64,000 nt of DNA from Paenibacillus polymyxa M1. Its GTDB lineage: Bacteria; Bacillota; Bacilli; Paenibacillales; Paenibacillaceae. Under the pieces are notes generated by a model. That model was given only the letters and a program-made list of their open reading frames with translations, was not told the origin of the DNA and searched no databases. The position numbers and the translations under genes were made by a program. Location: positions 1,619,501 to 1,683,500 of the forward strand of contig NC_017542.1 of the NCBI RefSeq assembly GCF_000237325.1, read 5' to 3'. This document shows positions 18,645 through 27,432 of the stretch, one piece after another. The stretch's first letter is position 1; each line of letters opens with the position of its first letter.

Positions 18645-18671
18645 AAGAAGGCCGCAGGGCCTTCTTTTTTT
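18645..18671 (+). terminator. Terminator of the Spo0E-like gene
   Basis: AAGAAGGCC and GGCCTTCTT with a short GCAG loop and a run of seven T. Confidence 0.92.
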
Positions 18672-18720
18672 GCATTCACAACTTATGATATATTAGTGGC
18701 ATGGAAGAGGGGGCGTACAT

Positions 18721-19290
18721 ATGAGAGCAGGGCTAAAAAGGATATCGCCATGGATTATCGGAATCATAGCACTTGTACTATTGGCTGGATGTGGGGGACG
18801 GGACAAGGACAGCTTCTCCATATTTATTATGGATAAAGGGGATGCATCAGTTATTCGTGACGAGCTGGCACAAAAGCTTAAGGATAAGCTGGGCGAACAG
18901 GCTCCGACGATCGAGATTTCAGTCAGCCCACTGTATAACCAGCAGAAGCTGGTCGTAGAATATGCGGCCGGAGAGCATGATTTGTTTCTTTTGCCGGAAG
19001 AGGACATGAAGTTGTATGGACAGAATGGCTCGAATCTACCGTTAGATGATGCCTTTGACAAAAAGACGTATGCCCGGGGTGTGTTCGAGGGCGGCGTATT
19101 TAAGAAAAAGGAGCAAGGGGAAGAAGGAACGGATGTAATCAAGGCAACCCATTTGTTCGGAATTCCGGTGGAGCAGATGAAGATGTTTAAGGACCTAAAA
19201 TATAACTCAAACACATTATTTGCTACTGTACCGCCACGCACAAGCAATAAGGAAGAAGCCATCAAGGTACTGAAAGCACTCACAGAATGA
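18721..19290 (+). CDS. Putative lipoprotein
   Basis: A 189-residue protein with a lipoprotein signal peptide (basic start, hydrophobic IIGIIALVLLAGC, lipobox LLAGC with Cys 23). It is therefore probably anchored on the outer face of the membrane. The rest is soluble, with no family I recognise. The IFIMDKGDASVIRDELAQKLKDKLG start is faintly like a small solute-binding fold. It begins a run of four close genes on the same strand (to 21263), which suggests co-transcription. Confidence 0.75.
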   Translation: MRAGLKRISPWIIGIIALVLLAGCGGRDKDSFSIFIMDKGDASVIRDELAQKLKDKLGEQAPTIEISVSPLYNQQKLVVEYAAGEHDLFLLPEEDMKLYGQNGSNLPLDDAFDKKTYARGVFEGGVFKKKEQGEEGTDVIKATHLFGIPVEQMKMFKDLKYNSNTLFATVPPRTSNKEEAIKVLKALTE

Positions 19291-19308
19291 TAAAGGGGAT
19301 GGAATGAT

Positions 19309-19872
19309 ATGGGTATTTATACCAGAACAGGCGATGAAGGGCAAACTTCTGTGATCGGCGGCCGAGTGTCCAAAGATGACGACCGTGTGGAGGCGTACGG
19401 TACCATTGACGAGCTGAACAGCTTTGTAGGACAAGCAATCAGCTTTGCCGAAGGGGAGAAGTTTGCGGACATTCGGACTCAATTGGAAGAAATACAGCAG
19501 GAGCTGTTCGATTGTGGTTCGGATTTGGCGTTTGTTAAAATCAATGAAAGTAAATATAAAGTAAAAGACGAGCTGGCAGAGCGGCTGGAAGGCTGGATTG
19601 ATGCATGCCAGGAGGAAAATCCAAAGGTGGAGCGCTTTATTATCCCGGGAGGAAGCACATTATCTTCGACGCTTCATGTTTGCCGCACGGTTTGCCGACG
19701 CGCGGAACGCCGTGCGGTTACACTAGGTAAGCACACAGATATCAATCCCGCGGTACGTCGGTATTTGAACCGCCTGTCCGATTACTTCTTTGTTGTGGCT
19801 CGCACAGCGAATGTGCGTCAGGGTGTGCCCGATGTCGAATATGTGCGCAGCAAAAAGGTGTTCCGCAAATAA
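19309..19872 (+). CDS. Cob(I)alamin adenosyltransferase, PduO type
   Basis: A 187-residue enzyme that transfers adenosyl from ATP to cob(I)alamin to make adenosylcobalamin. Diagnostic motifs are the N-terminal ATP loop YTRTGDEGQTSVIGG, YGTIDELNSFVG, and RTVCRRAERR with LNRLSDYFFVVAR near the C-terminus. ATG 19309 has AAGGGGATGG upstream. No other cobalamin-synthesis or B12-dependent gene is visible nearby, so it may serve cofactor salvage. Confidence 0.95.
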   Translation: MGIYTRTGDEGQTSVIGGRVSKDDDRVEAYGTIDELNSFVGQAISFAEGEKFADIRTQLEEIQQELFDCGSDLAFVKINESKYKVKDELAERLEGWIDACQEENPKVERFIIPGGSTLSSTLHVCRTVCRRAERRAVTLGKHTDINPAVRRYLNRLSDYFFVVARTANVRQGVPDVEYVRSKKVFRK

Positions 19873-19890
19873 GGAGGCAATCGGGAATTT

Positions 19891-20853
19891 GTGATGAGCT
19901 TGTACTATGAACCTATCGTATATATGATTCCTCCTGAGGAGGAGGGCATGTTGTTGAAGACCATTCTCCAAAAACGTATGAACATTTCTCGTAAGCTCAT
20001 ATCCAAACTCAAGCTGACCGAACAGGGGATTATGCTGAACGGGATACGTGTGTATATCAGCGTAAAGGTAAAGTCCGGGGATCGAGTAGAGATTCGCATG
20101 GAACGCGAGCGTTCCGACGATATTTTACCCGAACCCATTCCTTTTGAGATTTTGTTTGAGGATGAACATCTGTTAGTAGTGAACAAGGCGGCGGGCATGG
20201 TTGTCCATCCGACTCATGGTCACTACACAGGGACGCTGGCTAACGGGGTTGTGCATTATTGGCAGGCCAAGGGGGAGCTGTTTCGGTTTCGTCCTGTTCA
20301 TCGTCTTGATCAGGAGACGACGGGCGTGCTAGTTGTAGCTAAAAATCCGTATGTTCACCAGCATATTTCCGAACAGATGATTGCGGGAACGGTGGACAAG
20401 CGCTATACAGCTTTGGTGCATGGACGCCCTCAGCAGCAGGAAGGCAGGGTGGACGGACCGATTGACCGCAACCCGGATAATCCGCATTTGCGCATGGTGA
20501 CCCCGGATGGTTATCCTGCTCTTACGCTATATAAGCTGGAGGAAGTGTGGAGCGGAGGAAGCCGCATCGGTTTAAAATTGGAATCTGGACGTACGCACCA
20601 AATTCGGGTGCACATGACATATATCGGATGCCCGTTGATCGGAGATAAAATGTACCGGATTACACCTAATGACGCTGTGCAGCGTGAGCTCTATGATCAG
20701 CTTGATGCGAGGATGCCTCGACAAGCCCTGCATGCTTCGGAATTGTCCTTGGTACATCCTGTGACCGGGGAGCGGATGACGTTTTACGCTCCTCTGCCGG
20801 ACGATATGATCAGAATGCAAGAGCTGTTAAGAGCTCAATATCATCCAGAATAA
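19891..20853 (+). CDS. RluA-family pseudouridine synthase
   Basis: A 320-residue enzyme. An N-terminal S4-like RNA-binding region (about 22-75, LISKLKLTEQGIMLNGIRVYISVKVKSGDRVEI) precedes the RluA catalytic domain. The catalytic Asp lies in HRLDQETTGVLVVAK, and RTHQIRVHMTYIGCPLIGD forms the other active-site strand. It isomerises specific uridines in 23S rRNA or tRNA; the target cannot be read from sequence. AAGGAGG overlaps the stop of the preceding gene. GTG 19891 or ATG 19894 is the start. Confidence 0.92.
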   Translation: MMSLYYEPIVYMIPPEEEGMLLKTILQKRMNISRKLISKLKLTEQGIMLNGIRVYISVKVKSGDRVEIRMERERSDDILPEPIPFEILFEDEHLLVVNKAAGMVVHPTHGHYTGTLANGVVHYWQAKGELFRFRPVHRLDQETTGVLVVAKNPYVHQHISEQMIAGTVDKRYTALVHGRPQQQEGRVDGPIDRNPDNPHLRMVTPDGYPALTLYKLEEVWSGGSRIGLKLESGRTHQIRVHMTYIGCPLIGDKMYRITPNDAVQRELYDQLDARMPRQALHASELSLVHPVTGERMTFYAPLPDDMIRMQELLRAQYHPE

Positions 20854-20897
20854 AATATTCAATAATAGATTGAAACTAAATGGAGGTTAATCTAGCG

Positions 20898-21263
20898 ATG
20901 AGCCAACTGAAAGTATATCAATATTCTAAATGCAGCACCTGTCGTAATGCAGTGAAATGGCTGCAAAACAAGGGGCATGAGACGGAACTGATTCCTATTT
21001 TTGAACAACCGCCCGGCCCGGAGGAACTGGAAGACTTGATTAATAAAAGCGGGCTGGAGTTGAAAAAGTTTTTCAATACAAGTGGTGAAGTATACAAAGA
21101 GTTAAAGCTGAAAGATAAGCTTGGAAGCATGAGCCGTGAAGAGCAAATTTCACTTTTGTCCTCGAATGGAAGATTAATCAAACGTCCAATTGTAACTGAC
21201 GGGAGTAAAGTAACGGTAGGATTCAAAGAGGAAACATTTGAGGGGACATGGGGAGCTCAGTAA
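20898..21263 (+). CDS. ArsC/Spx-family thioredoxin-like protein (YusI-like)
   Basis: A 121-residue thioredoxin-fold protein with a CSTC redox pair near residue 13 and the family segments GLELKKFFNTSGEVYKEL and GRLIKRPIVTDGSKVTVGFKE. It resembles B. subtilis YusI more than Spx: it lacks Spx's C-terminal helix and is shorter. True arsenate reductase activity is not assured. ATG 20898 has TGGAGGT upstream; the ATG at 20880 lies inside that ribosome binding site. Confidence 0.85.
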   Translation: MSQLKVYQYSKCSTCRNAVKWLQNKGHETELIPIFEQPPGPEELEDLINKSGLELKKFFNTSGEVYKELKLKDKLGSMSREEQISLLSSNGRLIKRPIVTDGSKVTVGFKEETFEGTWGAQ

Positions 21264-21285
21264 CGCCCAATTTACCACCATGATA

Positions 21286-21294
21286 TGTTATACT
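21286..21294 (+). promoter_or_regulatory. Extended -10 promoter for the exonuclease gene
   Basis: TGTTATACT (extended -10) lies 42 nt before GTG 21336. It gives the 5'-3' exonuclease its own start after the upstream four-gene run. Confidence 0.5.
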
Positions 21295-21335
21295 GTGGGG
21301 GTTAAATAATATGATGAATGGGAGCAATACAATCT

Positions 21336-22232
21336 GTGACACAACGCAATGAACAATCCGTAATGCTGGTTGACGGCATGGCCCTGCTTTTTCGTGCTTA
21401 TTATGCAACCGCTGCAAACGGTTATATCCGTCGTACAAAAGCTGGAGTACCAACGAACGCCATATATGGTTTTATTCGATATTTTTGGGATGCAGTCCAA
21501 ACCTTTAATCCTACACATGTTATTTGCTGCTGGGATATGGGCGGAACGACATTCCGTGGGGAACATTTTGCTGCGTATAAGGGAAACCGAGCCGACGCGC
21601 CAGATGATTTGATTCCTCAATTTACTTTGATCCGTGAAGTGACGGACAGCCTCGGCATTCCCAACATTGGGGCGGAAGGCTTTGAAGCGGATGATTGCAT
21701 CGGTACGCTCGCACGCCATTATTCGCAAAATGAGGACATGGATGTCATGATTCTATCGGGAGATCATGATTTACTTCAATTGGTAGATGAGCGGACACAA
21801 GTCATTATTATGAAAAAAGGACATGGCAATTACATGGTATATACCCCGGAGACGCTGTTGTCTGAAAAAGGGCTTAAGCCGCGCCAAGTGGTTGACCTCA
21901 AAGGTCTGATGGGTGATGCAAGTGACAATTACCCGGGAGTACGCGGAATTGGTGAAAAAACGGCCCTCAAGCTGGTGCAGGAATACGACTCCATTGAAGG
22001 CATTCTGGAAAATCTAGATCAATTGACACCGTCGGTCCGTAAAAAGATCGAGAGTGATTTGGATATGCTGCATCTTTCACGCAAACTTGCTAAAATTCAC
22101 TGTGATGTGCCTGTTGCATGTGCTTTAGACAGCTGTCTGTTGACACTGGATCACGTGCAAATTGTCGACAAATTTGAGCAACTTGAAATGAAAAGCTTGT
22201 GTACGTTGATGGGTGTCGCAACCGGATCATAA
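21336..22232 (+). CDS. 5'-3' exonuclease (YpcP/ExoIX-like)
   Basis: A 298-residue stand-alone homologue of the DNA polymerase I 5' nuclease domain. Acidic metal-binding residues are visible in MLVDGMALLFRAYYA, EGFEADDCIGTLA, LSGDHDLLQL and LMGDASDNYPGVRGIGEKTA, the last including the helix-hairpin-helix. It processes Okazaki-fragment flaps and RNA primers. I prefer GTG 21336, with GGGAG 11 nt upstream. ATG 21318 in the same frame overlaps that site and has no other ribosome binding site. Confidence 0.9.
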   Translation: MTQRNEQSVMLVDGMALLFRAYYATAANGYIRRTKAGVPTNAIYGFIRYFWDAVQTFNPTHVICCWDMGGTTFRGEHFAAYKGNRADAPDDLIPQFTLIREVTDSLGIPNIGAEGFEADDCIGTLARHYSQNEDMDVMILSGDHDLLQLVDERTQVIIMKKGHGNYMVYTPETLLSEKGLKPRQVVDLKGLMGDASDNYPGVRGIGEKTALKLVQEYDSIEGILENLDQLTPSVRKKIESDLDMLHLSRKLAKIHCDVPVACALDSCLLTLDHVQIVDKFEQLEMKSLCTLMGVATGS

Positions 22233-22451
22233 TGAAGAGCTGTTAGGCTGGGGATGTACATTTCAGATAGACTAAGTTATATAGGGATGCTGACGCTTGG
22301 TGCGTGAGTGTCCTTATTTATATGCCATTATGCCAGCGAAGATATATAGCCATGTGAAGGATTTTATACAATTGTGATAAGGGGATTGACCTTAGGCTCG
22401 TTTCAGGTGAATATAGTGAAGAGAGATCATGGAGAGGGGATTACAACAGCT

Positions 22452-23330
22452 ATGACAGTATTGGGAGCAATTGAGGCAGGCGGCACCAAATTCGTATGTG
22501 GAATCGGAAATGAACGTGGGGAGGTCTTGGAAAGAGCAAGCTTTCCAACAACAACTCCAGCAGAAACCATGGAGAATGTCATCGCATTTTTTGAAGGCAA
22601 AGGGATTGAAGCGCTGGGTGTAGGCTCATTCGGACCAATTGATCCTATCGAAGGCAGTGATACATATGGTTATATTACAACAACGCCAAAGCCGCATTGG
22701 GGAAATTATAATCTGATTGGCAAACTGAAGGAGCATTTCGATGTACCTATGGGGTTTGACACGGATGTAAATGGAGCAGCACTGGGTGAATCCATTTGGG
22801 GTGCGGCTAAAGGATTGGACAACTGTCTGTATATTACAATAGGTACAGGCATCGGAGCGGGTGCTTTGGTTGGCGGAAAGCTGGTACATGGATTGTCCCA
22901 CCCGGAAATGGGGCACATTCTGGTACGTCGCCATCCAGAGGATAACTATGAGGGCACATGTCCATATCATGGAGATTGTCTGGAAGGACTGGCAGCCGGT
23001 CCGGCGCTCGAAAAAAGATGGAAGGTTAAAGGACACGAGCTTTCTGTGGATCACCCTGCCTGGGAAATGGAGGCGCATTATCTGGCACAGGCTCTAATGA
23101 GCTATATTTTAATCCTCTCACCGCAAAAAATTATTATGGGCGGCGGAGTAATGAAGCAGGATCAGCTGTTCCCGCTCATTCGTACCAAGCTTCAACAACT
23201 TTTAAACGGGTATGTACAGCATTCAAGTCTGACTACAGAAATTGAGCAATATATCGTATCTCCAGGATTGGGTGACAATGCTGGATTGTGCGGAGCTCTG
23301 GCTTTGGCCAAGGAAAAGCTGAATTCTTAG
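22452..23330 (+). CDS. ROK-family fructokinase
   Basis: A 292-residue sugar kinase with the N-terminal phosphate loop GAIEAGGTKFVCGIGNERG, VGSFGPID, catalytic GFDTDVNGAALGE, TIGTGIGAGAL, and the ROK zinc site (HPEMGHILVRRH with CPYHGDCLEGLAAGPAL). The closest known type is the Bacillus GmuE/YdhR fructokinase. ATG 22452 has GAGAGGGGA upstream; the frame extends to 22374 without a better site. TTGACC at 22386 could be a -35. The 219-nt gap upstream contains no other gene. It appears monocistronic. Confidence 0.92.
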   Translation: MTVLGAIEAGGTKFVCGIGNERGEVLERASFPTTTPAETMENVIAFFEGKGIEALGVGSFGPIDPIEGSDTYGYITTTPKPHWGNYNLIGKLKEHFDVPMGFDTDVNGAALGESIWGAAKGLDNCLYITIGTGIGAGALVGGKLVHGLSHPEMGHILVRRHPEDNYEGTCPYHGDCLEGLAAGPALEKRWKVKGHELSVDHPAWEMEAHYLAQALMSYILILSPQKIIMGGGVMKQDQLFPLIRTKLQQLLNGYVQHSSLTTEIEQYIVSPGLGDNAGLCGALALAKEKLNS

Positions 23331-23400
23331 AATTTATGGTTGACGGTACTCCAAGGTCCGGTTATCATATAGGCAACAGCATAGTACGGATCAAAAAGGG

Positions 23401-23441
23401 AAGCACCTTTCTTGCGAATACGCGGGATAGGTGCTTTTTTT
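23401..23441 (+). terminator. Terminator of the fructokinase gene
   Basis: AAGCACCT and AGGTGCTT with an inner GCG/CGC stem, followed by seven T. Confidence 0.9.
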
Positions 23442-23494
23442 GCGTTTTTGTATTGTGCGGGTCAGTAATCTAATTATATGAGGGAGGAAGAATC

Positions 23495-24502
23495 ATGGAG
23501 ATTGTATTTTTAAATCGCTTGTCCAAACGGAATGAACAGGGCTGTGAGGACTTTGCGCAGGTATGGATTGGACAACATGAAGGGGGATGGAGTGCAGGCT
23601 GGAGCACACACCATGTCCCAGATGAAAGTATAGACGACCTTTGGTATGAGGGCAGTTTGTGGCAGGAATTACTGCATGTATACCGTCATGAGCTGGCGCT
23701 CAAGATGGCTGAGGGCTACAGGCCTCTAATTCATGGCGTTTTTCATGAACAAGCAGGATCATCAGGACGTGGACAAACGCTACAAAAGCTGTATTGCTAT
23801 AGTGATTTGTTTCCGCGTGATGAGGTGTATGAACAATTGACAATGTGGAGACGGCAAAAGGCAGCAACTGAGCGAAAAGCACCTTATTTTATCGCTACGA
23901 ATCGACTACTTCGACTCATCAGTGTCTTTCTTCCTCATACCGAAGAAGAATTGTTAGAACTGCCTGGTATGGGCCTGGGTAAGGTGTCGCAATATGGGAC
24001 GGAGCTATTGGCTATTACGAAGCAAAATGATCGGACTACGCCATTTCCGCTGAACTGGGTAACAGAGGCACTTGAAGAAGAAGTTTTTTTGTCATGGCTG
24101 TACAAGCAAAAAGAAAACCAGTACAGACAGGAACTAAACAAGTTTAGCCTGACTAGAGCGATTGTCGAAGGCATTTCGGACGGTCTTTCACTGGAGCATA
24201 TCGGAATGAAGGCAGGCTTGCACCGCCGAGAAATGATTGAAGCTGTGGAACATTTGGATAGGGATGGAATGGATATGGAGAAGCTGATCTGCACGGAATT
24301 GGCACATGTATCTGAGGAGGAGCAAGCAGCCATCTGCTCTGCTTATGCAGAGTTGGGAGATACGCTGCTCAAGCCCATTATGCTAAAAGTGTATGGAGAA
24401 GAAAAAGCGACGGAAGCAGGACTGGATCAAATTTATGAGCGATTGCGACTGATTCGTATACGGTTCCGCCATCAGGAGGTACCTGACCAACATGTTGGAT
24501 AA
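23495..24502 (+). CDS. HRDC-domain protein
   Basis: A 335-residue soluble protein. Residues about 115-180 (LTMWRRQKAATERKAPYFIATNRLLRLISVFLPHTEEELLELPGMGLGKVSQYG) form an HRDC domain, the nucleic-acid-binding module at the C-terminus of RecQ and RNase D. The C-terminal 140 residues resemble the helical HTH tail of RecQ-like helicases (LTRAIVEGISDGLSLEHIGMKAGL). No helicase or nuclease motor is present, so it is a stand-alone accessory protein of unknown role. ATG 23495 has GGGAGGAAG upstream. Confidence 0.85.
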   Translation: MEIVFLNRLSKRNEQGCEDFAQVWIGQHEGGWSAGWSTHHVPDESIDDLWYEGSLWQELLHVYRHELALKMAEGYRPLIHGVFHEQAGSSGRGQTLQKLYCYSDLFPRDEVYEQLTMWRRQKAATERKAPYFIATNRLLRLISVFLPHTEEELLELPGMGLGKVSQYGTELLAITKQNDRTTPFPLNWVTEALEEEVFLSWLYKQKENQYRQELNKFSLTRAIVEGISDGLSLEHIGMKAGLHRREMIEAVEHLDRDGMDMEKLICTELAHVSEEEQAAICSAYAELGDTLLKPIMLKVYGEEKATEAGLDQIYERLRLIRIRFRHQEVPDQHVG

Positions 24503-24551
24503 TATAGAGACGATTGGAAGTGTCCTAAAGTACAAATAAGGTGCAATATAA

Positions 24552-24595
24552 AAAAAGCAGCAGCGAGTTCCTCATAGGAATCGGCTGCTGCTTTT
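24552..24595. terminator. Bidirectional terminator between HRDC gene and corA
   Basis: AAAAGCAGCAGC and GCTGCTGCTTTT enclose an inner ATTCC/GGAAT stem. A and T tracts on both sides suit the convergent genes. Confidence 0.88.
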
Positions 24596-24660
24596 GATGA
24601 CCAAGCTTGAAAAATCGAAATAAGCACCCAGCTTGGTAGTTTTGGTTTACTCTCTTCTTT

Positions 24661-25596
24661 TCAAACCCAGTCCTTCTTGCGGAAAATACAGAACATACTG
24701 ACACCTAGTGCCACCATAATCCCAATGACGACAAAATAACCATAACGTGTATGAAGCTCAGGCATATTATCAAAGTTCATCCCATATATTCCGGTAATGA
24801 CCGTCAACGGCATAAATACGGTTGTAATGGCGGTAAACACACGCATGATTTCATTAGCACGGTTGGCGATACTTGACTGATAAGCTTCTCTAAGGTTCCC
24901 CATCAAGTCGCGATAAGTTTCGAAAGTCTCCGAAATTTTCACAGCATTTTCATAAATGTCGCTAAAATATTTTTGTAGTTGATCGTCGATAAGTCGCAAA
25001 TCCCGTTTGTTCAGGGTATTGATGACTTCCTTTTGCGGGCCGAGCACTTTTTTTAGCCATAGAATCTCACTGCGCAAGCCGATGATTTCGTTCAAGTGCG
25101 ACTTTTTCGTATGCATTAGAATGTCTTCTTCCAGCTTTTCAATACGAACCTCAATCCGGTCACCAACCAGAAAATAGTTGTCAACGATCAAGTCGACCAA
25201 CAGATACATAAAACGGTCAGGCTGGCTGACTTCCTGCTCCCATAGCATAGGCTTGAGAGTACGAAGCTCATTGATTTTCTGCTTGGTCACCGTAATGATA
25301 AAATGGCGGCCGAGAAAAATGTTCAAAGCACGCAAAAATATTTCTTCATCATCAAAACGAATACTATTTACAACGATAAAATAATGGCTTTCATAAATTT
25401 CAATCTTTGGACGCTGTTCTTCTTCACTTAAACAGTCCTCTACTGCAAGATCATGCATAGAAAATAAGGGCTGGAGCACTGTCAGATCCTCGACATCGGC
25501 ATCAATCCAATAAAAGCCTTCTGCCGGTGCAGTGAGCGCCATTTCAATTTCTTCGACAGGGGTAAAAACCCCGTTGTTAACCAAACGGATTTTCAT
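24661..25596 (-). CDS. corA: CorA-family magnesium/divalent cation transporter
   Basis: A 311-residue pentameric channel subunit. A cytoplasmic alpha/beta and long-helix domain precedes two C-terminal membrane helices with the selectivity motif YGMNF between them (about residue 272) and a basic C-terminal tail (FRKKDW). It imports Mg2+ or related divalent cations. ATG 25596 is chosen because AAGGAG lies 8 nt upstream; a GTG at 25605 overlaps that ribosome binding site. Expression probably depends on the long leader at 25597-25919, in which this site can be sequestered. Confidence 0.93.
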   Translation of the reverse strand: MKIRLVNNGVFTPVEEIEMALTAPAEGFYWIDADVEDLTVLQPLFSMHDLAVEDCLSEEEQRPKIEIYESHYFIVVNSIRFDDEEIFLRALNIFLGRHFIITVTKQKINELRTLKPMLWEQEVSQPDRFMYLLVDLIVDNYFLVGDRIEVRIEKLEEDILMHTKKSHLNEIIGLRSEILWLKKVLGPQKEVINTLNKRDLRLIDDQLQKYFSDIYENAVKISETFETYRDLMGNLREAYQSSIANRANEIMRVFTAITTVFMPLTVITGIYGMNFDNMPELHTRYGYFVVIGIMVALGVSMFCIFRKKDWV

Positions 25597-25919
25597 ATAT
25601 GTCACTCCTTATGCTCCGTCGTAACGGAAATACGTTTACCTTAAGCATAAGGAATGGACTCAGTTAGCCAGTTAGCCGGTTCGGGTAAGCGTGCATACCA
25701 TCAAAAGCAGAAGGCTTTTGGAGCATACGGAGCCTGGCGTCCCGTCTTTCGGCAAGCTGAAGTCATTCCTATGCTGTTGTTCAGGGATCGCCGCCTATTC
25801 GGACTCGGGTCGCCTTCCATTCCGGATTCACCTCACAAATGTTCTTTTTTTAGGTTGCCACAGTATCGCAGAAAACACTCTAATCTACACTGCTGCACCA
25901 TATTTTTGCCTATTAGCAC
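25597..25919 (-). ncRNA. Candidate riboswitch leader of corA, class unassigned
   Basis: The promoter at 25926-25954 predicts a 5' UTR of about 320 nt. Read on the minus strand, segment A (AGCATAGGAATG, 25775-25764), segment B (CATTCCTTATGCT, 25656-25644) and segment C (AGCATAAGGAGTG, 25615-25603, containing the Shine-Dalgarno) compete. A:B gives 12 bp with one bulge. B:C gives 13 bp with one G-U. About 107 nt between A and B contains a GCCGAAAGACGG hairpin-like stretch and an AAAAGC/GCTTTT hairpin. B:C would hide the ribosome binding site and A:B would free it. I recognise no M-box, S-box, T-box or ydaO hallmark. A GAAAGACGGGACGC stretch only vaguely recalls the c-di-GMP-I aptamer. Confidence 0.65.
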
Positions 25920-25925
25920 TTGTAT

Positions 25926-25954
25926 AGTATAACGCTCGGCCTACGGCCTTTCAA
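25926..25954 (-). promoter_or_regulatory. Sigma-A promoter of corA
   Basis: On the minus strand, TTGAAA (25954-25949), 17 nt, TATACT (25931-25926). The predicted start near 25919 leaves a leader of more than 300 nt before the corA start codon. Confidence 0.7.
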
Positions 25955-26076
25955 GCGCAAAATCATGGGCAAAATCAACAGCAGTCATATGAGCTTCTGC
26001 GACAGGGAGGATATGATTTAACCTATGGAAAAGGTAGACAAAATGTGAATGCAGGGCACAAATTTACAAGTCCATC

Positions 26077-26105
26077 TTGACGAAGCCCAGCCGATGCATT
26101 AAAGT
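26077..26105 (+). promoter_or_regulatory. Sigma-A promoter of the metA S-box transcript
   Basis: TTGACG (26077-26082), 17 nt, TAAAGT (26100-26105). Predicted start about 35 nt before the S-box aptamer. Confidence 0.6.
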
Positions 26106-26147
26106 GAACAACAAGAACTTTGTGAACCCAAAATGAATATAGCGAAA

Positions 26148-26327
26148 TCTTATCAAGAGCAGGTGGAGGGACTAGCCCGATGATACCCGGCAACCGGCGA
26201 TTTTTATCGCACGGTGCTAATTCTTGCAGGACTCGCGCTTTGTACAAAAAAGCGTAGCCCTGACAGATGAGAGAGGCGCATATGGATACAAATATGACCT
26301 TTCTCTAACTGAGAAAGGTCTTTTTAT
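26148..26327 (+). ncRNA. SAM-I (S-box) riboswitch with terminator
   Basis: The aptamer shows the conserved order CTTATCAAGAG, GGTGGAGGGACTAGCCC, GATGATACCCGGCAACC, GGTGCTAATTC and CTGACAGATGAGAGAG. A terminator follows at 26296-26327 (GACCTTTCTC / GAGAAAGGTC, then TTTTT). When SAM binds, transcription stops before metA. This is established for the class, and it controls the methionine genes metA, metI and metC here. Confidence 0.97.
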
Positions 26328-26390
26328 TATATGCCCGGCATCTCTACCAGACGATTTTCGCACAACTTACCGATCAAGGAGTGAGTTTAC

Positions 26391-27308
26391 ATGCCGATTA
26401 AAATTCCAGACACGCTGCCTGCCAAGGAAGTGCTGGAGGGCGAAAATATTTTCGTAATGGATGAAAGCTTGGCTTATCATCAGGATATTCGTCCGTTGCG
26501 TATCGCCATTTTGAATTTAATGCCTACCAAGGAAACGACGGAAACCCAACTGTTGCGCTTAGTCGGTAATACGCCGCTACAAGTAGATGTCACGTTGGTG
26601 CATATGAAGTCTCATGTATCCAAAAATACATCGCAAGAATATTTGAACATGTTCTATAAAACGTTTGATGAGATCAAGAACAGTCGTTTTGACGGCATGG
26701 TCATTACAGGAGCTCCGGTTGAACAGCTTGAGTTTGAGGATGTGAACTACTGGGAAGAGATCCGGCAGATCTTTGAATGGACGAAAACGAATGTAACTTC
26801 GACCATGCATATCTGTTGGGCCTCACAGGCAGGCTTATACCATCATTTCGATGTCCCTAAATACGGGCTCGACACCAAATGCTTTGGCGTATTTCCACAC
26901 ACCGTAATTAAACCTAAAGTGAAATTGCTACGCGGCTTTGATGAACTGTTTTATGCTCCTCACTCCAGACATACAGAAGTTCGGCGGGAAGATATTGATC
27001 ATATTGCCGAATTAGAAGTCTTATCCGAATCCGAGGAAGCTGGAGTATACCTGGTAGCCACACTTGACGGTAAACAAATTTTTGTAACAGGGCATTCTGA
27101 ATATGACCCGCTTTCACTGAAATGGGAATACGACCGCGATGTGGCCAAAGGACTGGATATTGACGTCCCCAAAAATTATTTTCCTAACGATGATCCTGAA
27201 CGCATACCACCCTCTATCTGGCGAGCTCATGCTAATTTATTATTTTCAAATTGGCTTAACTATTATGTATACCAAGAAACACCTTATGATATCGGACCTC
27301 AGATTTAA
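26391..27308 (+). CDS. metA: Homoserine O-acetyltransferase (MetA/HTS family)
   Basis: A 305-residue enzyme that acylates homoserine in methionine synthesis. It has the MetA fold motifs [30 protein letters not shown], the nucleophile Cys 142 in [13 protein letters not shown], and HSRHTEV. Residue 111 is Glu (codon 26721). In this family Glu at 111 selects acetyl-CoA and Gly selects succinyl-CoA, so this is predicted to be an acetyltransferase despite the usual succinyltransferase label. CAAGGAGTGA precedes ATG 26391. It is under the S-box and is followed by metI and metC. Confidence 0.95.
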   Translation: MPIKIPDTLPAKEVLEGENIFVMDESLAYHQDIRPLRIAILNLMPTKETTETQLLRLVGNTPLQVDVTLVHMKSHVSKNTSQEYLNMFYKTFDEIKNSRFDGMVITGAPVEQLEFEDVNYWEEIRQIFEWTKTNVTSTMHICWASQAGLYHHFDVPKYGLDTKCFGVFPHTVIKPKVKLLRGFDELFYAPHSRHTEVRREDIDHIAELEVLSESEEAGVYLVATLDGKQIFVTGHSEYDPLSLKWEYDRDVAKGLDIDVPKNYFPNDDPERIPPSIWRAHANLLFSNWLNYYVYQETPYDIGPQI

Positions 27309-27432
27309 AAAGGGGCTTGTCGTTTACCCTTATACAGTAACACCTTGCAGTAGCGCAGCAGTATAGTCTTGGACATCCATTTTTGCAGCATATGTTATAG
27401 CACCTACTATGGAAGTGAACAGGAGGATTCAT

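Noticed and set aside
22233..22451. Riboswitch before the fructokinase gene
   Set aside because: Only short, weak inverted repeats are present and no conserved riboswitch motif is visible.
25597..25919. M-box (Mg2+ riboswitch) assignment for the corA leader
   Set aside because: The segments AGGTGAATCC, GACGCCA and AGGCTCCGTATG recall parts of the M-box, but the order is wrong and the conserved core is missing, so I left the class unassigned.
25654..25932. Plus-strand ORFs of 78-92 codons upstream of metA
   Set aside because: They lie entirely in the antisense of the corA leader, show no protein-like pattern and have no ribosome binding site. The RNA structure on the minus strand explains the sequence better.
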